Source: JBBQSN01 sp038213835 (lineage in GTDB: Bacteria; Actinomycetota; Actinomycetes; Actinomycetales; CAWJMD01). From it: a DNA stretch of 26,418 nucleotides. The notes below the pieces were generated by a model. It was not told the DNA's origin. It did no database searches and saw nothing but the letters and a program-made list of their open reading frames with translations. Each line of letters opens with the position of its first letter. Within the stretch, counting starts at the first letter, position 1. The position numbers and the translations under genes are program-made. The stretch spans positions 1 to 26,418 of the forward strand of contig JBBQSN010000022.1 of NCBI GenBank assembly GCA_038213835.1, given 5' to 3'. Below are positions 6,295 to 14,239 of this stretch, piece by piece.

Positions 6295-7470
6295 GTGCGC
6301 GACGTCCTGCCCGAGCTGCTGCGCTGGTGGCGCGCCGACGACACGGTCGCCACCGGCACCGTCGTGGCCACCTGGCGCTCGGCCCCCCGCCCCGCAGGCG
6401 CCGTCATGGTCGTCGGGCCCGAGGGCGAGGCGGTGGGCTCGGTCTCCGGCGGCTGCGTCGAGGGCGCCCTGTACGAGCTCTGCACCCAGGTGCGCGCCGA
6501 CGGCGTGCCGGTGCTGCAGCGCTACGGCGTCAGCGACGACGACGCCGCGGCCGTCGGCCTCACCTGCGGTGGCATCCTCGACGTGTTCGTCGAGCGGGTC
6601 GACCGCGCCTCCTTCCCCCAGCTGGACGACGTCGCCGCCGAGGTCGCGGCCGAGCGTCCGGTGGCGGTCTGCACCGTGATCGCCCACCCGGACCCGGCCT
6701 TCGTCGGTCGACGCCTGGTGGTGCGACCCGGCGCGGCCACGTCGGCCGAGGTGGCCCAGGGCGGCGTGCAGGCCGTGGCCGACCGGCCCGGCGGCACCCT
6801 CGGCTCCGAGCGGCTCGACGCCGCCGTCACGGCCGACGCCCGGGGCCTGCTGGAGTCCGGGCGCACCGAGACCCTCGAGTACGGCCCGGACGGCCAGCGC
6901 CGCGGCGAGGGCGCTCGCGTCTTCGTGGCGGCGTTCGCTCCTCGTCCGCGGATGATCGTCTTCGGCGCCATCGACTTCGCGTCCGCGCTCGCCCGGGCCG
7001 GGGCCTTCCTCGGCTACCGGGTCACCGTGTGCGACGCGAGGCCGGTCTTCGCCACCACCTCACGCTTCCCCGACGCCGACGAGGTCGTCGTCGACTGGCC
7101 GCACCGGTACCTCGCGGCCCAGGCGGAGGCCGGCGAGGTCGACGGCCGCACCGTGCTCGCCGTCCTGACCCACGACCCGAAGTTCGACGTCCCGGTGCTC
7201 GAGGTCGCGCTGCGGCTGCCCGAGGTCGCGTACGTGGGGGCGATGGGGTCGCGGCGCACCCACGACGACCGGGTGGCCCGGCTGCTCGAGGCCGGTCTCA
7301 CCGAGGCCGAGATCGCCCGGCTGTCGTCACCGATCGGCCTGGACCTCGGTGCCCGCACCCCGGAGGAGACCGCGATCTCGATGGCGGCCGAGATCATCGC
7401 GCTGCGCTGGGGCGGCTCCGGCGAGCGGCTCGCCCGCACCAGCGGCCCGGTGCACCACGAGACCACCTGA
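6295..7470 (+). CDS. XdhC/CoxI-family molybdenum hydroxylase maturation protein
   Basis: The 391-residue product has both halves of the XdhC/CoxI family. The N-terminal part carries GSVSGGCVEGALYE and LTCGGILDVFVE. The C-terminal Rossmann part begins MIVFGAIDFASALARAGAFLGYRVTVCDARP and contains VAYVGAMGSRRT. Family members bind molybdenum cofactor and help its sulfuration and insertion into xanthine dehydrogenase-type enzymes. Start GTG 6295 has GGAGG at 6281-6285, nine bases upstream, inside the end of the VOC gene; longer in-frame starts would overlap that gene and add non-family sequence. Only one XdhC-type protein is present, whereas some cox clusters have both CoxF and CoxI. The 169-bp gap that follows separates it from the enzyme subunits. 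Confidence 0.9.
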   Translation: MRDVLPELLRWWRADDTVATGTVVATWRSAPRPAGAVMVVGPEGEAVGSVSGGCVEGALYELCTQVRADGVPVLQRYGVSDDDAAAVGLTCGGILDVFVERVDRASFPQLDDVAAEVAAERPVAVCTVIAHPDPAFVGRRLVVRPGAATSAEVAQGGVQAVADRPGGTLGSERLDAAVTADARGLLESGRTETLEYGPDGQRRGEGARVFVAAFAPRPRMIVFGAIDFASALARAGAFLGYRVTVCDARPVFATTSRFPDADEVVVDWPHRYLAAQAEAGEVDGRTVLAVLTHDPKFDVPVLEVALRLPEVAYVGAMGSRRTHDDRVARLLEAGLTEAEIARLSSPIGLDLGARTPEETAISMAAEIIALRWGGSGERLARTSGPVHHETT

Positions 7471-7598
7471 CCTCGGTCTGAGCCCAGCGTCCGGCGGCCC
7501 CCCGTTCTTCCTGCTGGTCCTCCCGCTCGACCCCTCTCGTCCGGGCTAATCGGCGGTATCCCTTGCGCGCGACCCGGACCCGTCGTTGGATGAACGTC

Positions 7599-7622
7599 GA
7601 ACCGGTCGACGACGACCGGTTC
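7599..7622. promoter_or_regulatory. perfect palindrome upstream of the small-subunit gene
   Basis: GAACCGGTCG (7599-7608) and CGACCGGTTC (7613-7622) are perfect 10-bp inverted arms around a 4-bp centre. They end 6 nt before the GAGGAGG ribosome binding site of the 2Fe-2S subunit gene. It could be an operator or a hairpin in the leader RNA. The rest of the 7471-7639 gap shows no clear promoter and no T-tailed terminator. Confidence 0.55.
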
Positions 7623-7639
7623 CCCTGCGAGGAGGCCCC

Positions 7640-8110
7640 ATGGCGCGCATCACCGTCCAGGTCGACGGTGTCTCGTACACCGACGACGTCGAGCCCCGCA
7701 CCCTGCTGGTCCACCACCTGCGCGAGCGGCTCGGGAAGATCGGGACCGTCGTGGGGTGCGACACCAGCAACTGCGGTGCCTGCACGGTCCACCTCGACGG
7801 CCGGAGCGTGAAGTCGTGCTCCGTGCTGGCCGTCCAGGCCGACGGCTGCGAGGTCACCACGGTCGAGGGGCTGGCGAAGGACGGCGAGCTGCACCCGGTG
7901 CAGAAGGCGTTCCACGAGAACCACGGCCTCCAGTGCGGCTACTGCACCCCCGGCATGATCATGTCCGCCTGCGCGCTGCTGGCGCAGAACCCGAAGCCGT
8001 CCGAGGACGACGTGCGCCAGGGCATGGAGGGCACCCTCTGCCGGTGCACCGGCTACCAGAACATCGTCAAGTCGGTGCTGGCCGCCGCTGACGCCGGAGG
8101 TGCGCTGTGA
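7640..8110 (+). CDS. Mo hydroxylase 2Fe-2S small subunit (CoxS-like)
   Basis: The 156-residue electron-transfer subunit has both expected [2Fe-2S] clusters. The N-terminal plant-ferredoxin-type site is GCDTSNCGAC...SC (Cys40, 45, 48, 60). The C-terminal helical site is QCGYCTPGM...GTLCRCTGYQ (Cys99, 102, 134, 136). It passes electrons from the Mo site of the large subunit to FAD of the medium subunit. GAGGAGG at 7629-7635 is four bases before ATG 7640 and fixes the start. The gene leads an S-L-M run; its stop overlaps the large-subunit GTG as GTGA. This gene order is typical of form II rather than form I (M-S-L) enzymes. Confidence 0.93.
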   Translation: MARITVQVDGVSYTDDVEPRTLLVHHLRERLGKIGTVVGCDTSNCGACTVHLDGRSVKSCSVLAVQADGCEVTTVEGLAKDGELHPVQKAFHENHGLQCGYCTPGMIMSACALLAQNPKPSEDDVRQGMEGTLCRCTGYQNIVKSVLAAADAGGAL

Positions 8111-10659
8111 CCGCTGTCGACGACCGTCCCGAGGCCGCTCAGGACGAGCCGGCCCCCCAGCTGGGCCAGGCCCGGCTCCGCAAGGAGGACGCCCGGCTGT
8201 TCACCGGGCGCACCCGCTGGACCGACAACATCGTGCTGCCGGGGATGCTGCACCTGGCGTTCGTCCGCAGCCCGTACGCGCACGCCACCATCGTCTCGAT
8301 CGACACCGCTGCCGCCAAGGAGTCGAACGGCGTCGTCACCGTCCTGACCGGCAAGGACCTCGACTCCGAGCAGGGCTCGTTGCCCTGCGCGTGGCCGATC
8401 ACCCCCGACATGAAGACCCCGCGGCACCCCGCGATCCCGGCCGACCGCGTCGCCTTCGCCGGCGAGGCGGTCGCCGTGATCGTGGCCCGGTCCGCGGTCG
8501 AGGCGCGCGACGCCGCCGACCTCGTCGACGTCGAGTACGAGGTGCTCACCCCCTGCCTCGACATGGCCACGGCCCTCGACGACGGCGCCCCCCTGACCCA
8601 CCCCGACCTCGGGACGAACGAGAACGCCACCTGGGTGTTCGACTCCGCCGAGGCCGGCACCGGTGACGACGTCGACGCCGCGATCGAGAAGGCCCGCTCC
8701 GAGGGCGTGGTCATCGAGCGCACCTTCCGCCAGCAGCGTCTCGTCCCGGCGTTCATGGAGCCCCGCTCCACGGTCGTGGACCCCACCGGCGATCAGATCA
8801 CGATGTGGACCTCCACCCAGGTCCCGCACATCCTGCGGGTGATGCTGGCCCTGGTCACCGGTGTCCCCGAGTCCAAGATCCGCGTGATCGCCCCGGACGT
8901 CGGCGGCGGCTTCGGCGGCAAGCTCCAGTTCACGCCCGAGGAGCTGGTCTGCTTCCTGCTCGCCCGGCGCCTGGGCAAGCCGGTGAAGTTCACCGAGACC
9001 CGCACCGAGTCGATCCTCACCGCTCACCACGGCCGTGACCAGATCCAGAGGCTGACCCTGGCCGCGACCAAGGACGGCACGGTCACCGGCCTCAAGGTCG
9101 ACCTGCTCGCGGACATGGGCGCCTACCTCGGGCTCGTCACGCCGGGCGTGCCGGTGCTCGGCGCGTTCATGTTCAACTCGATCTACAAGTTCGCGGCGTA
9201 CCGGTTCTCCCTCAAGAACGTCTTCACGAACAAGACCTGGACGGACGCCTACCGCGGCGCCGGCCGGCCCGAGGCCACTTTCGGCATCGAGCGGATCATG
9301 GACGAGCTCGCCGTCGAGCTGGACATCGACCCGCTCGTCCTGCGCGAGAAGAACTGGATCAGGCACGAGGAGTTCCCGTTCACCACGGTGTGCGGGCTGG
9401 AGTACGACTCGGGCAACTACGAGGCCGCCACGTCGCGGGCCGTGGAGATGTTCGACTACGAGGGCCTGCGCCGCGAGCAGGCCGAGCGGCGCGAGCGCCG
9501 GGACCCGGTCCAGCTCGGTATCGGCGTCTCGACCTTCACCGAGATGTGCGGTCTCGCGCCGTCCCGGGTGCTCGGCTCGCTGTCGTACGCGGCAGGCGGC
9601 TGGGAGCACGCGGCGATCCGGATGCTGCCCACCGGCAAGGTCGAGGTCATCACCGGCACGAGCCCGCACGGCCAGGGCCACGAGACGGCCTGGAGCCAGA
9701 TCGTCGCCGACCAGCTCGGCGTCGCGTTCGAGGACGTCGAGGTGCTGCACGGCGACACCCAGATCTCGCACAAGGGCCTGGACAGCTACGGCTCGCGCTC
9801 GCTCGTCGTCGGCGGCATCGCCGTCGTCAAGGCCGCCCAGAAGGTGATCGAGAAGGCCCGCCCGATCGCGGCGCACCTGCTCGAGGCCGACGCCGGCGAC
9901 CTGGAGTGGGCCGGCGGCAGGTTCTCGGTCAAGGGGACCGACAAGGGCGTGACGATGGCCGAGCTGGCCTTCGCCGTGTTCGCGGCGCACAACCTGCCCG
10001 ACGGGGTGGAGCCCTCGCTGGACTCCGACGCCACCTTCGACCCGGAGAACTTCTCCTTCCCGCACGGCACCCACCTGTGCGCGATGGAGGTCGACACCGA
10101 GACCGGTCGGGTCTCGATCCGCAAGTACGTCTGCGTCGACGACATCGGCAACGTGGTCAACCCGATGATCGTCGAGGGCCAGGTGCACGGCGGTCTGGCC
10201 CAGGGCATCGCCCAGGCGTTGTACGAGGAGGCCGTCCACGACGACCAGGGGACGCTGACGACGGCGACGTTCGTGGACTACCTGCTGCCCACCTCGGCCG
10301 ACCTGCCGCACTTCGAGACCGACCGGACGGTGTCGGCGGCGACGTCGAACCCGTTGGGCGTCAAGGGAGTCGGCGAGGCCGGCACCATCGCGTCAACCCC
10401 GGCCGTGGTGAACGCGGCGCTCGACGCCGTCCGGCACCTCGGCGTCGTCGACATCGAGATGCCGCTGTCGCCGCAGCGGGTGTGGAAGGCGATCCAGGGC
10501 GCCGACGCCTCGGCCGCCTCGGAGAAGGCGGCGGCCGGCCCGCACTGGGACGCGCCGGCGCAGACCGGTGGCGTCGAGCCGTCCGACCAGCGCAGCGAGA
10601 CGGCCGACACCGGCTCGGGCACCGATACCGGCAACCAGGACGGGGGCGGTGCGGCATGA
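8107..10659 (+). CDS. Mo hydroxylase large subunit, form II CoxL-like
   Basis: This 850-residue molybdopterin-binding subunit belongs to the xanthine oxidase/aldehyde oxidase/CO dehydrogenase family. It has the cofactor loop GGGFGGKLQFTPEE, the active-site motif AYRGAGR (381-387), and the catalytic glutamate in GVGEAG (Glu757). Form I CO dehydrogenases carry AYXCSFR there, with the copper-binding cysteine; this protein lacks that Cys, so it is form II. Form II enzymes have been linked to CO in some bacteria, but their true substrates are debated and may be aldehydes or N-heterocycles. The last 50 or so residues are a Gly/Asp/Ser/Thr-rich polar tail not needed for the fold. No signal peptide is visible. 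It overlaps both neighbours by 4 nt. Confidence 0.93.
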   Translation: MTAVDDRPEAAQDEPAPQLGQARLRKEDARLFTGRTRWTDNIVLPGMLHLAFVRSPYAHATIVSIDTAAAKESNGVVTVLTGKDLDSEQGSLPCAWPITPDMKTPRHPAIPADRVAFAGEAVAVIVARSAVEARDAADLVDVEYEVLTPCLDMATALDDGAPLTHPDLGTNENATWVFDSAEAGTGDDVDAAIEKARSEGVVIERTFRQQRLVPAFMEPRSTVVDPTGDQITMWTSTQVPHILRVMLALVTGVPESKIRVIAPDVGGGFGGKLQFTPEELVCFLLARRLGKPVKFTETRTESILTAHHGRDQIQRLTLAATKDGTVTGLKVDLLADMGAYLGLVTPGVPVLGAFMFNSIYKFAAYRFSLKNVFTNKTWTDAYRGAGRPEATFGIERIMDELAVELDIDPLVLREKNWIRHEEFPFTTVCGLEYDSGNYEAATSRAVEMFDYEGLRREQAERRERRDPVQLGIGVSTFTEMCGLAPSRVLGSLSYAAGGWEHAAIRMLPTGKVEVITGTSPHGQGHETAWSQIVADQLGVAFEDVEVLHGDTQISHKGLDSYGSRSLVVGGIAVVKAAQKVIEKARPIAAHLLEADAGDLEWAGGRFSVKGTDKGVTMAELAFAVFAAHNLPDGVEPSLDSDATFDPENFSFPHGTHLCAMEVDTETGRVSIRKYVCVDDIGNVVNPMIVEGQVHGGLAQGIAQALYEEAVHDDQGTLTTATFVDYLLPTSADLPHFETDRTVSAATSNPLGVKGVGEAGTIASTPAVVNAALDAVRHLGVVDIEMPLSPQRVWKAIQGADASAASEKAAAGPHWDAPAQTGGVEPSDQRSETADTGSGTDTGNQDGGGAA

Positions 10660-11522
10660 TCCCCGCGGCGTTCGACTACGTGGCCCCCACCACCCTCGAC
10701 GAGGCGCTCTCGGCGCTGGGGCAGGCGGTCAGCGAGGGCAAGGACGTCAAGGTCCTCGGTGGTGGCCAGAGCCTGATCCCGGTGCTGCGGCTGCGGATGG
10801 CGGCCCCCGAGCTGCTGATCGACCTGTCCCGGGTCGAGGGGCTGAGCGGGGTGCGCGACGACGGCGACGCGATCGTCATCGGTGCCATGACCACGCACGA
10901 CGAGGTGCACCGGCACCCGTTGGTGCACGAGCACGCGGCCCTGTTGTCCAGGGCTGCCGAGACGGTGGCCGACCCGCAGGTGCGGCACCGCGGCACCTTC
11001 GGTGGTTCGCTCGTGCACGCGGACCCCGCGGGTGACATGCCTGCTCCCGCACTGGCTCTGGGCGCCGAGATGGTGATCGTCGGTCAGGGCGGCGAGAGGC
11101 GCACCGTCGCGGCGGCGGACTTCTTCCAGGACCTGTTCGAGACCGCCGTGGGCGAGGACGAGCTGTTGCTCGAGGTGCGGGTGCCCAAGCACACCGGCTG
11201 GGGCGCGCACTACGAGAAGTTCGCGCGCGTCTCGCACGCGTGGTCGATCGTCGGCGTCGCGGCGGCCGTCAAGGTCGAGGGCGGATCGATCGTCGAGGCC
11301 AGGGTCGCGCTCACCAACATGGGATCGGTCCCGATCCGGGCCGCGGGTGTCGAGGCCGCGCTGGTGGGCGCCGACGCCTCGGCCGATGCGGTCAAGGCGG
11401 CCTGCGCAGCGGCGGGGGAGGGCACCGACCCCCCGAGCGACGCCAACGGCGACGCCGACTTCCGGCGCCACCTGGCCGGCGTGCTGACCGGTCGCGCGGT
11501 GCTGGCAGCAGCGGCAGGCTGA
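10656..11522 (+). CDS. Mo hydroxylase FAD-binding medium subunit (CoxM-like)
   Basis: The 288-residue product is the flavin subunit that takes electrons from the 2Fe-2S subunit and hands them to an acceptor. It shows the PCMH-type FAD motifs: VLGGGQSLIPVLRLRMA (about 33-49) for the pyrophosphate loop, and VRHRGTFGGSLVHADPAGDMPA for the isoalloxazine region. The C-terminal CO dehydrogenase flavoprotein domain contains YEKFARVSHAWSIVGVAAAV. ATG 10656 overlaps the large-subunit stop as ATGA, which fixes the start and implies coupled translation. Its length is normal for CoxM. The CoxG-like gene starts 4 bases after its stop. Confidence 0.93.
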   Translation: MIPAAFDYVAPTTLDEALSALGQAVSEGKDVKVLGGGQSLIPVLRLRMAAPELLIDLSRVEGLSGVRDDGDAIVIGAMTTHDEVHRHPLVHEHAALLSRAAETVADPQVRHRGTFGGSLVHADPAGDMPAPALALGAEMVIVGQGGERRTVAAADFFQDLFETAVGEDELLLEVRVPKHTGWGAHYEKFARVSHAWSIVGVAAAVKVEGGSIVEARVALTNMGSVPIRAAGVEAALVGADASADAVKAACAAAGEGTDPPSDANGDADFRRHLAGVLTGRAVLAAAAG

Positions 11523-11526
11523 CGAC

Positions 11527-12288
11527 ATGGAGCTGCATCACGAGTTCGTCGTCCCGCTCGGCATCGAGGCGGCCTGGGAGGCCTTCAACGACCTGGAGCG
11601 GATCGGCCCTGCGTTCCCGGGGGCGGCGGTGACCGGGGTCGAGGGCGACGACTTCACCGGCACGGCCAAGGTCAAGCTGGGCCCGGTGTCGTTGCAGTAC
11701 ACCGGCACCGGCAAGTTCGCCTCGCGCGACGCCGAGGGCAAGCGCGCGGTGATCGAGGCCTCGGGCAAGGACAAGCGGGGCAACGGCACCGCCGGGGCCA
11801 CGATCACGGCCTCGCTGAAGGAGGAGGGGCCGAGCAGCACCCGGGTGCTGCTCGACACCGACCTGAGGATCACGGGTCGGCCGGCTCAGTTCGGCCGGGG
11901 CGTGATCCAGGACGTCGGCGGGAAGATCCTGGACCAGTTCGCAGCCAACCTCACGACCCTGCTCAGTGCGCCGGTCGCCACCCCGGCCGCGGAGGTCGTC
12001 GACGACAGCCCGGTCCAGGAGAAGCCCGCCGAGGCGACTGCCGTCGAGGAGCCGTCGGAGCCGGCTGCTGCACCGGCGGCCGTCGTACCGGATGCTGCCA
12101 CGCCGACGACCTCAGTACCGAAGGCCGCTGCACCGCGTCCGGCGCCGACGGCGGCGCCCGACCCGCAGGAGCTCGACCTGGGCTCGGTCGTGGGCCCGGC
12201 GCTGTTCCAGCGCTTCGGCGTGACCATCGTGGCCGTGGTGGTCACGGCCGTGCTCACCTGGTTCCTCGCCCGGCGTCGCAACGGCTGA
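11527..12288 (+). CDS. SRPBCC-fold CoxG-like protein with C-terminal membrane anchor
   Basis: This 253-residue protein has an N-terminal SRPBCC/START-like domain (about 1-148; MELHHEFVVPLGIEAAWEAFNDLERIGPAFPGA is a CoxG-type start). A Pro/Ala/Glu-rich flexible linker follows (about 150-225), then one transmembrane helix (about 231-248, VTIVAVVVTAVLTWFLA) and a basic tail RRRNG. CoxG proteins tether Mo-CO dehydrogenase to the membrane, and work on mycobacterial CoxG indicates that it delivers quinone to the enzyme. The same design here suggests that this form II enzyme also feeds the respiratory chain; that is inference. The domain architecture is clear from sequence. A CAGGCT hexamer 6 nt before the ATG may be chance, since the gene closely follows the FAD subunit. 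Confidence 0.9.
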   Translation: MELHHEFVVPLGIEAAWEAFNDLERIGPAFPGAAVTGVEGDDFTGTAKVKLGPVSLQYTGTGKFASRDAEGKRAVIEASGKDKRGNGTAGATITASLKEEGPSSTRVLLDTDLRITGRPAQFGRGVIQDVGGKILDQFAANLTTLLSAPVATPAAEVVDDSPVQEKPAEATAVEEPSEPAAAPAAVVPDAATPTTSVPKAAAPRPAPTAAPDPQELDLGSVVGPALFQRFGVTIVAVVVTAVLTWFLARRRNG

Positions 12289-12297
12289 CCCCTGCGT

Positions 12298-12354
12298 CGA
12301 GTGTGAGCCCCCTGCGTGACACGCCGAGCGTGTCGCGCAGCAGGCTCACACTCG
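12298..12354. terminator. long nested inverted repeat between convergent genes
   Basis: Outer arms CGAGTGTGAGCC (12298-12309) and GGCTCACACTCG (12343-12354) match perfectly. Inner arms CTGCGTGACACGC and GCGTGTCGCGCAG match at 12 of 13 positions around a CGA loop. The structure closes the hydroxylase operon and contains the stop codon of the opposing membrane-protein gene. It probably works as a bidirectional terminator, though no T-run is present. It could also be a copy of a dispersed repeat. Confidence 0.6.
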
Positions 12355-13095
12355 CGGGTCCGGGTCCGGGTCGCCGACGGCGGGAAGGGGATCCTGCGCG
12401 GGATCCGTCGTCCGCGGCACCGACCGGCGCAGGGTGCGTAGCAGGAGGTCGACCGCCGGGCCGACCAGGAGCACCACCAGGACCGTGCCCGGCCCGAGGC
12501 TGGCCCCGAGCGCCCAGCCGGCCAGCGCACCGACGACCTGGACGACCGAGTAGCTCCACCTGAACGGCACGGGCGGGTCGAACGCCAGCGCCGCTCCCTC
12601 GGCCGGACCGGCGCCGAGGTCGACCGCCAGGTAGCCCGCCACCCCGGCGCAGACGACGACGAAGCCGGCCACCAGCTCCACCCAGCGCAGCGGCAGCGCC
12701 TCGGGGGAGGGCAGCAGCGGCATCGCCCAGGCCACGACGTAGCCGACCAGCACCACCTGCACGACCGTCCCGATCCCGGGACGGCGCCCGCGCGACCACG
12801 CGAGCAGCACCAGGACCACCCCGACCGCCGCGTTGACGAGCCAGAACGAGACACCGGTGGCGATCGACAACCCGCTGACGAACATCGAGTAGCCGTCCGA
12901 GCCGAGCCGGGCGTCGAGCAGCAGGGCCACGCCGGCGCCGAGCACCACGCACGACACCACCAGCTGGACGACCCTGCGGGTCAGGCTCCGGTTCACACCC
13001 GCCAGCAACCCACCGGCCGGCGCGATCCATCCCGGAGCACGGTGTGCCGGGTCAGCAGTCGCAGCTGCAGCAGGCGCAGCAGTCGCAGCAGTCAC
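12346..13095 (-). CDS. YczE/YitT-like integral membrane protein
   Basis: About five hydrophobic segments fit the YczE-type family of small membrane proteins of unknown function: RRVVQLVVSCVVLGAGVALLL, VSFWLVNAAVGVVLVLLAW, VVQVVLVGYVVAWAMPLLP, LVAGFVVVCAGVAGYLAV and VVQVVGALAGWALGASL. The motif LGSDGYSMFVSGLS resembles the conserved DPW/P-type loop after the first helix. The C-terminus is a polar, Asp/Pro-rich tail. The longest start, GTG 13095, overlaps the upstream DUF5685 gene by 44 bp and gives an Ala-rich leader that is just the shifted reading of that gene's Cys codons. GTG 12996 (MNRSLTRRVVQ), which gives no overlap, may be the true start. Confidence 0.75.
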   Translation of the reverse strand: MTAATAAPAAAATADPAHRAPGWIAPAGGLLAGVNRSLTRRVVQLVVSCVVLGAGVALLLDARLGSDGYSMFVSGLSIATGVSFWLVNAAVGVVLVLLAWSRGRRPGIGTVVQVVLVGYVVAWAMPLLPSPEALPLRWVELVAGFVVVCAGVAGYLAVDLGAGPAEGAALAFDPPVPFRWSYSVVQVVGALAGWALGASLGPGTVLVVLLVGPAVDLLLRTLRRSVPRTTDPAQDPLPAVGDPDPDPRV

Positions 13096-14182
13096 CGCAG
13101 TCGAAGCACCCGCCGCACCAGTCGCGCTTGCGGTTGTGCTGCCGGTCCGAGCTGTCCTGGCAGCCCCGGCAGGTGCCGCACGCGACCAGGGCGCCGAGGC
13201 AACCCGTGGCGCCCGCAGCAGCGCGCCGGCCCTGGTCGGTTCCGGAGGGGTCGGACGGCGACTTCCACTGCGGTGGCAGGTGGGGGATGCCGGTGGGCGG
13301 CTGCTGCGAGGCCGTGAACGCCCGCGCGACCGCCCGCGGCAGCTCGTGCACGAGGAGCAGGTGCACCAGGGCGGGGTCGCGCAGCTCGATGTCGGCCAGC
13401 GCGAGCCGGACGCCGTGGGTGGCGTCGTCGCAGGCGCGACGGACCTCGGCGGGACCGAGCCCGGTGGCCAGCACCGGGTTGAACCGGCCGGCGGCGCGGT
13501 CCTCGGCGAGGTCCTCCACGGCGTCGACCAGGTGGGCGACCCGGCCGAACAGCCGACCGACCTCAGCGAGCGGCTCGGCGTTGCCGGGGCACCCGGCCAC
13601 GACCGCGCTGGCCCGCAGGCCCTCGGCCGAGGCCTCCTCGGCGGGGGCGGTCACGGCCAGCAGCGCGGCCACGGGGTCGGCCCCCGGCCCCCGCTGCGCC
13701 AGCCGGTGCTCGAGGTCGCCCTGGCGGGCCACGGCGGCGCGGACCAGGTCGACGTCGAACCCGAGGCCCTCGCCGGACTGCGTGCCGGCCGCGTCCCAGC
13801 GGTCGGCCACCAGCGAGGCGGTGCGGGTGCGGACCCCGCCGACGAGGTCCCCGTCGGCCACGTGGTCGCGCAGCTGGGCCGAGGCGAGCAGCAACGACGC
13901 GGAGGCGGCCAGCCTCGCTCCGTCGCCGTGCGAGACCTCCGCGCCGCGCAGCCCGCGCAGCACGCACGGCCCGGCCCGCCTGCGGCCCCCGCCCGCGAGC
14001 TCCTCCGGGCGTTGCGCCTCGACCAACGCCGAGAGCACCAGCCCGTCGTAGTTGGTGACCAGCCGGGCCACGTGCCCGTGCCGGTCGCGCAGCGCGAGGC
14101 ACATGCCGCACAGGTGCGCCGTCCACGCCGCCCTCAGCCGCGGCGACAACCGGTTGCGGCAGGGCCGCAGCATCCCGAACAT
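13052..14182 (-). CDS. DUF5685 family protein with Cys-rich C-terminal tail
   Basis: The 376-residue product begins MFGMLRPCRNRLSPRLRAAWTAHLCGMCLALRD, the hallmark of DUF5685, and contains LVTNYDGLVLSALVEAQ and HLVDAVEDLAEDRAAGRFNP, also typical. The function of this mainly helical family is unknown. The last 60 residues are remarkable: they hold about 15 cysteines, ending in a run of CC and DC pairs (CGDCCDCCACCSCDC), with a basic break RQHNRKRDW before it. Such a tail suggests metal binding or disulfide chemistry, but no known motif fits. No signal peptide or membrane helix is present. GGAGG at 14194-14198 lies upstream of the ATG. The next gene downstream starts inside or just after the Cys-rich tail. 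Confidence 0.8.
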   Translation of the reverse strand: MFGMLRPCRNRLSPRLRAAWTAHLCGMCLALRDRHGHVARLVTNYDGLVLSALVEAQRPEELAGGGRRRAGPCVLRGLRGAEVSHGDGARLAASASLLLASAQLRDHVADGDLVGGVRTRTASLVADRWDAAGTQSGEGLGFDVDLVRAAVARQGDLEHRLAQRGPGADPVAALLAVTAPAEEASAEGLRASAVVAGCPGNAEPLAEVGRLFGRVAHLVDAVEDLAEDRAAGRFNPVLATGLGPAEVRRACDDATHGVRLALADIELRDPALVHLLLVHELPRAVARAFTASQQPPTGIPHLPPQWKSPSDPSGTDQGRRAAAGATGCLGALVACGTCRGCQDSSDRQHNRKRDWCGGCFDCGDCCDCCACCSCDC

Positions 14183-14239
14183 CCCCGGTGCCCCCTCCGT
14201 CGGCCGTCATGCTGCCACGACCGTGGGGGTGCCGGGTGG

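Noticed and set aside
8053..10311. Long minus-strand frame opposite the Mo large subunit
   Set aside because: No domain or signal is visible, and the plus strand has a clear enzyme subunit with overlapping neighbours.
8107..10659. Calling the enzyme a form I CO dehydrogenase (coxMSL)
   Set aside because: The active-site motif is AYRGAGR, not AYXCSFR, and the gene order is S-L-M.
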